From assembly GCA_958299035.1 (NCBI GenBank), contig CATQJL010000223.1:3280359-3344358 (forward strand): a stretch of 64,000 nucleotides of DNA, written 5' to 3'. Within the stretch, counting starts at the first letter, position 1, and the number at the start of each line of letters is the position of its first letter. The position numbers and the translations under genes are program-made. This stretch comes from Cylicocyclus nassatus (Eukaryota; Nematoda; Chromadorea; Rhabditida; Strongylidae). Below the pieces are notes generated by a model. That model was not told the origin of the DNA and searched no databases. It saw only the letters and a program-made list of their open reading frames with translations. Below are positions 58,001-64,000 of the stretch, in pieces.

Positions 58001-59472
58001 ATTCAAAAAAAGAGCCGTGTAGCGAGTATCTAGAACTTACAATAAATTCACAGAAATGACTTGTTGGTTGATGGGAACTCTGAACGTTGCCTGGGGCAGG
58101 ACATACAATAATCGCAGATCTTGGTCTTCGAACAATCCCATACACAAAAACATTGAGATAAAAGCGATAACGAAACATAGTCTGAATGTTATGCAATATC
58201 ATTCTCAAAGTGATAGTTGATCCCGAGTTGCTAATATTGTGCACGTACGCGACCATCAAGAACAAGAGCGAAGTGACAAATAAAGCGACATATCCTCCAA
58301 TACCCAAGACTCTCCCACCGAAATCCGATATCTTGTTTCGTATAGGGAACTGCTCATCTTGCTCTTCGCTGCCAATATTAGCGCAACACCTGATTTATCA
58401 CCTATGAGAATATTGCTTCAAAAAATTTCGGTTCATAAATTACCGAAATACTAAAAGTACGAATCCGAACCAGCACAGTATAACGAGAGTGAGTGGTAGC
58501 AAAATGACATAAGAAAGGTATTGGTATGAATGTTGCACATAGTCCTGCAAAGACTAAGTTGAATTTCTATTTCAGCAATTTTATTGAGCTTAATGCGAAA
58601 CAAAGAGTTTGACAGACATGTTCCTGAATAACTTCGTGCAGTGTCCTTTGAACAACTTTTGATTGTGAAACAACACCGTTTACTAACTGAAAATAACATG
58701 TGTAATGATTATACGAGCATGGAGAGTATGATTAACCTGATCTAATACACTTCTGTATTTGAGTAGCTCGCCAAGGACTGCTTCTTCCTGGTCCTTCATC
58801 TGGGTAGTTGAGAGGTTCAGCTGAATTAAGTGCCAATATTACAGTGATATTACAATAATATTTCAAAAGTTCCCGGAATCTGTGGGAGCTACTTCGCGTA
58901 ACATTGGCACAGTAATGATGGAGCTTTCACGTAGGATGTAGCCTTTTCAAGGGTAAAACAGTAGAACGCAGCAATGCTGCACTTTCAGCATAGGGCCCGG
59001 CAGGAGGTTGCATTTTAGATTTTTTAAACGATATCCCTTTTGAGTATCAACAATCTTACGACTTCCCTTTTGGTGACGTCTGATAATCTTGCATTCTTTT
59101 CACTATTACTCAAAAGGAGAAATAAGGTTGTTCTGAGGATAAATATTTAGAAAAGCTAAGCCCCTAAAACGTTGCCAGTATATTTTCGCCTGACAATCTC
59201 AAAAATAAGGTTTCTTGTCAGCAAATTTTGGGAATAACGCTAATATTATTTTTATCTTCTTACCTTACTGTATCATAATATTATCTTTATCTTGTCATGT
59301 TCTGCCAGCTTACAAGGGAAGGATATTTGGTACCGTGACCTTTTGAAATGAAATGTACACCATTAAATGCATCTTGAAGCGCTTCCAGGTCTGCTTTCTG
59401 TATCTGCTGTGCGCTGTTTCGAAAGAAGTCATAAATATTTCTTGCCACCAGACTTTTCGATGACAAGATATA
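46011..59472 (-). CDS. prominin-like multi-span membrane protein with long cytosolic tail (5' incomplete)
   Basis: Twenty-three exons: 59314-59472, 58737-58820, 58618-58686, 58444-58544, 58249-58389, 58041-58181, 57902-57989, 52455-52559, about 52220-52271, 52064-52146, 51908-52015, 51737-51854, 51592-51674, 51506-51544, 51361-51447, 51249-51311, 51166-51201, 47873-47944, 47775-47810, 47647-47718, 47368-47526, 46772-46871, 46011-46702. All phases agree (895 codons). First comes part of an extracellular loop. A helix (YVILLPLTLVILCWFGFVL), RCC, SDFGG and the next helix (YVALFVTSLLFLMVALCFVI) follow. Then a second loop (DTFYKCKNGFSFFDAI; NDIGFYLCNIIAVPAQGFW) and a last helix (LITAIGAFAIYSAL). 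This order and the C...P-x-x-GFW motif fit prominins, which organise membrane protrusions. Helices 1-2 are missing upstream. The tail (about 434-895) is charged, Pro/Lys-rich and unusually long. Confidence 0.8.
48919..49151. mobile_element. MITE in a prominin-like intron
   Basis: Ends CTAAGGCATACCTCACGCGA and complement CTAAGGCATACCTCTCGCGA. Related sequence occurs at about 48720, 54740-54830 and 62134-62363 (GCATACYTYRCGCGATTT-type ends). Confidence 0.65.
49200..49900 (-). mobile_element. 700-bp repeat family, copy 1 (reverse)
   Basis: Read on the minus strand it starts TTATAATAACGGGCTAAGAG, passes a CTGT-rich run and CACGAAATTCGTGGAGCG, and ends in CCAGTGCGAG-CCTCTGCGAAGCAGAGG-TGAAGCACTGG. 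The end is a hairpin (CCTCTGC/GCAGAGG) inside a second inverted pair (CCAGTGC/GCACTGG). Copies at 53251, 53965 and 63812. Confidence 0.7.
49936..50620. mobile_element. intact foldback MITE of the 2017/3569 family
   Basis: TACTGGGTGTCCCAAAAAAA at the left, complement GGGACACCCTGTA at the right. Arms of about 180 bp (AGAGCTGGCTTCAACTTAGA) with a continuous centre. Flanked by TATA sequence. It shows what the interrupted copy at 3569-4932 looked like before its insert. Confidence 0.8.
51071..51094. repeat. TAAA microsatellite
   Basis: About five TAAA units in the intron just downstream of exon 51166-51201 of the prominin-like gene. Confidence 0.8.
52758..53245 (+). mobile_element. non-autonomous Helitron (488 bp) in an intron
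   Basis: Begins TCTATATATATATAAAACTC after an A. Ends with a CCCGG...CCGGG hairpin, then GCAGCTAG before T. Its body matches the Helitron at 45275-45850 (AAACTCAA, CTACTTTT, CTATCGATTTATTG). It sits opposite in orientation to the host gene. Confidence 0.8.
53251..53953 (+). mobile_element. 700-bp repeat family, copy 2
   Basis: Starts TATAATAACGGGCTAAGGG directly after the Helitron end. It contains CTCTGTCTGTCACGAAATTC and ends GCGAGCCTCTACGAAGCAGA with a decayed outer pair. Head-to-tail with copy 3. Confidence 0.7.
53965..54660 (+). mobile_element. 700-bp repeat family, copy 3
   Basis: Starts about AACAATAAAGCGCTAAGCG, contains CTGTCTGTGACGAAATTCAT, and ends with the intact double hairpin CCAGTGCGAG-CCTCTGC...GCACTGG. 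Confidence 0.7.
54841..55035. mobile_element. GCCACTG-type repeat fragment
   Basis: GGACGGAAATCCTGGGTACG and a C-tract match 35078-35430. It lacks the other end. Confidence 0.5.
55036..55579. other. intronic sequence, nothing supported
   Basis: Part of the 5.3-kb prominin-like intron. No exon fitting the flanking phases was found. Confidence 0.35.
55580..56460. mobile_element. 880-bp TIR element with internal TACGACCCAC palindromes
   Basis: Outer ends share CACATTGACGAC (55584) and its complement GTCGTCAATGTG (about 56444). Inside are 22-bp palindromes at 55597-55618, 55641-55662 (perfect) and 56361-56382. An 80-bp unit at 56344-56423 has perfect 16-bp inverted ends ACTGCCATTTCGGACA. The interior has several TACGGTAG motifs. 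No coding frame. Confidence 0.6.
56461..57437. other. intronic sequence with a diverged inverted repeat
   Basis: CTTAAAATGTCAAAAAAGTG (about 56763) and its partner near 57015 (TTTTTTGACTTTTTAAGCAC) suggest a small foldback of about 300 bp with ACTGAGTCAGGTACTG-type ends. No exon seen. Confidence 0.4.
57438..57722 (+). mobile_element. tRNA-derived SINE
   Basis: The head has a perfect box A, TGGCGTAGTGG (57448-57458), and a near-perfect box B, GGTTCGATCCC (57491-57501), at tRNA-like spacing. A non-tRNA body follows (GGTAAACTGGTACCCGAG, GGAGGATAAAAGCAC), and the element ends in CCTTTATCC plus a T-run. RNA polymerase III would start here. The body and tail show it is a SINE and not a working tRNA gene. 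It lies between exons of the prominin-like gene. Confidence 0.75.
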
Positions 59473-59808
59473 CTAGTTTCGTTAGAATGTTCACTTAATA
59501 CTATAAAAATAGCGTCCAAATAAAATAAACCTTTACGTTAAGCTAGGAGAACCGTCTCCGATATATTAGAGTCTAGAAAGTCTGGATACTGACGATTCTG
59601 CACACGGGGCGGAAATTTTTACCGTAGCACGCTGTAGATATTTTAGCCTGATCTAGAAATCGACACTACCTCAAATAATGGTAAAAAGTTCGCAGACATT
59701 TCCGTTAGTTTTTGAGTTTTAATAATAATTTTTCGAAAACTTTTGGATAATAAGGAACATTTTTGCAAACATTCTCATCCTGCACGTGCATCTCTTCCAC
59801 AAACGCAT

Positions 59809-60210
59809 ATGTCAGAATTTATCCGGGGTTCCGCTCCAAACCTTGAATTACGACTTCTCCTCTGCTTTTCTGAGCAAAAAACGATATCCAGCCTGTGAAA
59901 ACGCCACCTCCGCCGGGCCCTGTTTCAGCAATACTGCACATATAAACTAAGCGCTTTTTTGATTTTAGGGACACTGAAGTACAAGAGATACAAATCATTG
60001 GTCAGACCAATATACATATCACCTATTCTGAAGCTAGGTGAGTCAACAAGACATCAATCGACTTTGCGCCTTGCTTGCCCGTTTAAACTTGTTCATTCCT
60101 TTATTTCAAACAGTGAACATTTAAGTAGAGGTGACGCTCACCCTCAATATTTAACAGAGAGTAGCGGCAGCCATAGAAGTATAAAACGCTCAAAAGAAGC
60201 ATCACCTTGA
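59809..60210 (+). CDS. 3' exons of a small unknown plus-strand gene
   Basis: Exons 59809-59894 (or longer upstream), 59969-60037 and 60114-60210, with GTGAAA and GTGAGT donors and TTTTAG and TTTCAAACAG acceptors. Phases agree and give 83 codons from the ATG at 59809. The sequence includes SEFIRGSAPNLELRLLLCFS, then DTEVQEIQIIGQTNIHITYS, then SRGDAHPQYLTESS and a basic end SIKRSKEASP. Protein-like but no known domain. In-frame residues upstream of the ATG (KEHFCKHSHPARASLPQTH) may be coding too. It sits only about 340 bases beyond the last prominin-like exon found, on the opposite strand, so one of the two genes must extend past or within the other. Confidence 0.5.
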
Positions 60211-60490
60211 AGGCACCGTCTACCCAGATTCTCGACTTCCAGGTTTTGTCGTTCCAGAGCCTTGTCATGTCCTGATTCCGCATATGAAGTCGAGAATCCG
60301 CGAAATCCCCAACAATCCCTGTTATGCCGGCTTCTGGAATGGTGATTGGACTTGGGCATTGGCTTGGTAGGGGGCCCTACTATCATATGCTGCCAAAAGT
60401 TCATGGACCTCAACTTAGAATGGACAGTGCCTTTACAGCTCAGCTCACTCACTTCTAATATCTAATGCTATCACAGGATGCAGAGAAATC

Positions 60491-60777
60491 ATTTACAGTC
60501 GATTCATTTCATATGATCATGTGCGTCATTGCACACACAGGCCTTTGGCGTTCCCATCCCGGATTCGTGGGAGAAACAAGCCTCCATGTAAGTGTTTTCA
60601 GGGTGTTCTCAGCATTTTCTTTCCTTTTACGTTACTAATCACCTCAAGCTGATGTAATCGATAACAAGCGGTGAGTCTCTTGCGTTTTTGCCATTGCAAA
60701 CCCAGGATGAGGACGCAGAAGGTGGACTGTGTGTGCAATGACACACATGATCATATGAAATGAATCGACTGTAAATA
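60491..60777. mobile_element. 287-bp MITE
   Basis: Ends ATTTACAGTCGATTCATTTC and its complement GAAATGAATCGACTGTAAAT, continuing through CATATGATCATGTG. Interior non-coding. Confidence 0.75.
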
Positions 60778-61550
60778 GAGACGCAAACCAGCGAAATTGC
60801 CGAAAATGCGTAGGCGACGCACGCGACCTCGCCATCGTCGCGATTCTATGAGTGCCCTACACATACGGAAAGACGGCCTTTTCGAGCTACTGCCTCCATT
60901 GCTCCGACAGACTGCCGCGCGCAAAGGCAGTTCTATGTAGTTTAGGCAAAGCCAGGCACAGATCGTATGAGGCAGGATGGGCGAAAACCAAATGGGATAT
61001 CGTTTTTGCGGGGCGCGGGGCGGAGCCCCTGAAAAAAATTAATCACTGAGACGAGTCCAAGCATTGAGGACAGGTTATCACACGATTAACATACTCTATC
61101 TCTTGCGAAGCGCACGCGGTTTGCAAGTAAGGCTAAAACAAACAAACTCCTTATTTGAAGCGCAGACGCAATCGTATGATACAAAGTTGGACTGTATACA
61201 TGGAAAAATCGCCGAAAAATCATTTAAAAAGTTTCGAAAACTTTGTGAAATACCTTTTCCAGAATCAGTCCGTTTCCAAGCGGTCACCATACGGTCTGAG
61301 GTCGCATGAAACATATATTTCTGTTACTTCACACGAGTTTCGGATTTGTCTACCTTGGACGGTGTCTACCTTGTCTACCTTGCCTCGACCAAGAATCTAT
61401 CCCAAAGTAAAAAGGTCTTATCTTATATAGTCGAATTTTCATTGTTTCTGCCTTAATTCCTTCATAAATCCCTTTGCTAGACATCGCGCTCCAATGCCAA
61501 ACCCTTGGGATGCGCGGTATTCAACTCCATTTCGTAATTCCACTCTCTTA
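60778..61550. other. no gene supported
   Basis: A GC-rich patch GGGGCGCGGGGCGGAGCCCC (about 61008) looks repeat-derived. Overlapping frames near 61064-61430 lack splice logic. Confidence 0.35.
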
Positions 61551-61770
61551 TACAGTCGAGTAGATTTTCCGCTTAATATAGTTTGCTTGCACAGAAGGTG
61601 AAATGCGGTAAATTTTGCGCGTGAACAGATAGCTTCGACCGTGTCGCCGGCCAATCGCGGCCGCAAAATGCCGGCAGTACTGGCGTGGCTATTTATTCAC
61701 GCGCAAAGTTCATCGCATTTCACCTTCTGTGCAAGCAAACCATATTAAGCGGAAAATCTACTCGACTGTA
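61551..61770. mobile_element. 220-bp foldback element
   Basis: TACAGTCGAGTAGATTTTCC at the left and its exact complement at the right. Arms of about 80 bp include TTTGCTTGCACAGAAGGTG. Short GC-rich centre. Confidence 0.8.
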
Positions 61771-61901
61771 CCTCTCCTTCAGAGACTATTGACTCTTTAT
61801 ACTAAGTTCTCCTTCAAAGACTATTGGCTCTTTCCTATTTTCATTTTCTCCTAAGTCAATAGGAGGGTCAAAGGAGACTCACTAAATTTTTCCGAAAGTC
61901 A

Positions 61902-62055
61902 GGGGCGGTATGCATCAATCTTCGTTTTGAAAGGGGACGATCATTTCCAATAGAAAATGATCGCCCGACCGGGTTGGGCGCCCGACCCGTAATGTATGAT
62001 TTCTGTTGAGAATGATCGCCCGCTTTCAAAACGGGAGATTGATGCATATCGCCCC
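61902..62055. mobile_element. 154-bp foldback element
   Basis: Arms GGGGCGGTATGCATCAATCT and GATTGATGCATATCGCCCC. Inner pairs (CGTTTTGAAAG..CTTTCAAAACG, AATGATCGCCCG) extend the hairpin. Confidence 0.75.
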
Positions 62056-62133
62056 AGGAGGAACTTCGTTCAAAAACAGGAAGAACTTCGTTCAAAAACT
62101 CTAAAATCCGACTCATGCTGGACCCTGCCCTTA

Positions 62134-62363
62134 GGCTCGGGCATATCACACGCGATTTCGGTTGCGATATGCTGGCTCTTAGATGTCTTTGAATGCAACA
62201 CACGCAGACCACAAATGCATAATTCATATAGAATTATAGAGTGATAAGAACTGTAAACTGTAATTTTTTGCACATTCAGATTGCTCTTACGATGAGTTTT
62301 GGATAATGGAGTACTGCCAAATCGCAAAAGTCTTGACTGAAATCTTATGAAGTATGCCCGGAG
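62134..62363. mobile_element. MITE related to 48919-49151
   Basis: Ends GCTCGGGCATATCACACGCG and complement GCTCCGGGCATACTTCATAAG. The interior keeps the CACACGCGATTTCGG motif. Confidence 0.5.
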
Positions 62364-62364
62364 C

Positions 62365-62479
62365 TTCTTTCAACTTTCTTACAGATAAGCTTGGAAGAAC
62401 GACACAAATGGGCAGCTCCTGCTGCGATTTCCTTTTTAGTAAGTAACATATGTAAAAGTGTTAGTAAATTACATGTTGT
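62365..62479. repeat. direct repeat, copy 1 (exon-like)
   Basis: About 110 bp repeated at 62793-62905, 428 bases downstream, with roughly 90% identity by eye. The unit is bounded by CTTTCTTACAG and GTAAGT, like an exon with its splice sites. This copy has one extra A (ATAAGCTTGG instead of ATAGCTTGG). Confidence 0.6.
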
Positions 62480-62586
62480 GACATTGTCTGTAAATTGGCA
62501 ACACTTTACGTACGTGCTTTAATACATCCTCAGCAACTTAGCTCGCCTACTGATTGAGCAACAGAAATAGTTTAGTTGTCCTCATC

Positions 62587-63147
62587 CCACTAGACTCCTG
62601 ATGTGCGAATCAAAGTTAAATTGGAGCAGGCCAGTCGCAGCAGAGCGCGGCAGGTGACTCACAAGTCAATTTTGCATATGCTCCTTTATCGGTTTTCTCC
62701 GTTGTTGTTTGTTAACCATTGTGTCCTAAATATGTTTGTTATCAAAATTGACTATATTATTATTGTCGAGCGTTAAGTACCTTCCATGTTCATTCTTTCA
62801 ACTTTCTTACAGATAGCTTGGAAGAACGACACAAATGGACAACTCCTGCTGCGATTTCCTTTTTGGTAAGTAAAATATGTAAAAGTGTTAGTGGATTGCA
62901 TGTTGCAAATTTGCCACCTGCATTGTTTGCCCATCTGACCTGAAACCGGGCATGGCGGCAAGAAGCAACGCTCACCAATGACAATAACGTCAATTTTTAT
63001 TGAAACATTGTCAGAATACATAAGTTACCAAGCAAAGGCGGATAAAACGATAAAGAGACATGAGTTATTTGAACTAATGGAAGACTTGCCCTGCTCTGCC
63101 GAGAAAGGCCTGCTCCAGTAAAAATTCGTCTACCAGGTGTCTAGCGG
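62587..63147. mobile_element. MITE related to 36992-37550
   Basis: Left CCCACTAGACTCCTG, then TTGGAGCAGGCC. The right complement reads CCCGCTAGACACCTGG, then CTGGAGCAGGCC. It contains the second copy of the exon-like repeat. Confidence 0.6.
62793..62905. repeat. direct repeat, copy 2 (exon-like)
   Basis: Partner of 62365-62479. On the plus strand the unit can be read as LEERHKWTTPAAISFL before the GTAAGT. No flanking exons found. Confidence 0.6.
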
Positions 63148-63811
63148 GGTGATGTACACTTTATTCACGGCCACATATACTCCTGAAGCGTCTTCTCGGC
63201 AAACATCTGATTCAGAGTCTTTATGAAATCATTTGAAGCATCGTCCATACACAAAAGGTATCGAACGATGCGGCAATGCAAGCAGTTTAGAAGCTTCTAT
63301 CAGAGCATCACAATTTTGTAAATCTGTACGACTTCACACTGATAGCATAATGACCCTTCACAAATGCCTAAAGTGATCAATTTTTCGGATCAGGTCATTG
63401 CTATAACGCAGCAAGGTGGCACCAACTATAGGCCTTGTTTTGATGTCCAAAGTAGACTCCCGTGCTGTCAAGGGACGCGTTCTGTTACATGCATTTGAAA
63501 CGTATGCTTGGAGACAATGTCTAAGATGAAGATAGTAAAATCTGTTAGCCCAAATAAAGAATGGAAGCATTACCGAAAATGGTAATGACAGTTTTTCGCT
63601 CAAATCAATGAGCTCAGCTTGTCAGCATGTGATTAGGTCCAAGAGCTCTGGAATTATACATGGACTGCTTAGATTGCATTCGAAACAGCAATATAAAAGG
63701 GACAGCGGATGCCCTTCAAAAGCGAGGTTGAGGTAGTATAACAGAGCGAAGGGAACTTTTGGTTTTGTTCAAAAAGCATTACGTAATTTTGACGAAACTA
63801 TAACATTATTA
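63148..63811. other. no gene supported
   Basis: The frame at 63358-63603 (minus strand) has no domain or splice support. Confidence 0.35.
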
Positions 63812-64000
63812 CCACCAGCACGTCAGCTCTGCTTCTCAGAGACCCGCACTGGCCTTTATCATTACCGCAGATGAGCCAATAATTAGGCTTCTGCAAGGTC
63901 ATGACTTTGTTTTACAAGTAAATGTTTAAGAGGACCTTAGCCGAAAAGCAACAAAAAAAAATCTATATATAGGAAAAATGGCGCCAAAAATGATTGCTAG
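63812..64000 (-). mobile_element. 700-bp repeat family, copy 4, cut by the window end
   Basis: Reverse orientation, starting with a decayed double hairpin (ACCAGCACGTCAGCTCTGC, then TTCTCAGAGACCCGCACTGG). Body motifs such as TTTTACAAGTAAATG and ATGGCGCCAAAAATGATTG follow. Confidence 0.55.

Noticed and set aside
60101..60283. Minus-strand frame resembling a signal peptide (MLLLSVLYFYGCRYS) that might start the prominin-like gene
   Set aside because: It is antisense to well-phased plus-strand exons (59969-60037, 60114-60210), and no exon links it to 59472.
1..64000. CRISPR arrays, bacterial operons, rRNA
   Set aside because: No regular short-spacer repeats, no ribosome-binding-site operon layout and no rRNA-like blocks. 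The intron-rich genes are eukaryotic.

Overview
The window looks like nuclear DNA from a nematode, most likely clade V (rhabditid/strongylid). The reasons are: small introns (about 50-60 nt in compact genes) with TTTCAG-type acceptors; acceptor-like sites a few bases upstream of start codons, as expected for spliced-leader trans-splicing; nematode-type CR1 LINE protein; and dense TA-associated foldback MITEs. It is AT-rich, gene-poor and repeat-rich. I see no bacterial operons, rRNA, free tRNA genes or CRISPR.

Genes I could model exon by exon: (1) 8.8-11.3 kb, minus strand: a 484-aa type I membrane protein with an anosmin-like cysteine box, about three fibronectin III domains and a C-terminal membrane segment. 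(2) and (3) 21.0-22.4 kb and 29.9-30.8 kb, minus strand: two paralogous genes for small secreted proteins (148 and 156 aa) with the same four-exon structure, which I do not recognise. (4) 33.8-34.8 kb, plus strand: a 248-aa basic, probably membrane-anchored protein with four introns of 52-53 nt. (5) 46.0-59.5 kb, minus strand: 23 exons of a prominin-like multi-span membrane protein (at least 895 aa; its 5' end was not found) with a cytosolic tail of about 460 residues. (6) 59.8-60.2 kb, plus strand: the last exons of a small unknown gene.

Decayed coding sequence: LINE ORF1 at 1-690, a Penelope-like element at 5.0-7.9 kb, a gag-like or unknown reading frame at 17.7-18.5 kb, a CR1 reverse transcriptase at 38.8-40.7 kb, and a Cys/His-rich frame at 43.5-44.0 kb.

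Mobile DNA: the Penelope-like element is the most complete. It has RT and GIY-YIG endonuclease remnants, inverted arms of about 440 bp carrying a hammerhead-ribozyme-like core, and a 12-bp target duplication. Around it and elsewhere are nested foldback MITEs, two non-autonomous Helitrons with canonical ends, a four-copy 700-bp family with a double-hairpin end, a tRNA-derived SINE, and two large palindromes that abut exactly at 25.3-27.0 kb. The introns of the prominin-like gene hold most of the Helitron, SINE and 700-bp family copies.

Exon borders were read by eye from reading frame plus splice signals. No homology search, RNA data or folding program was available.
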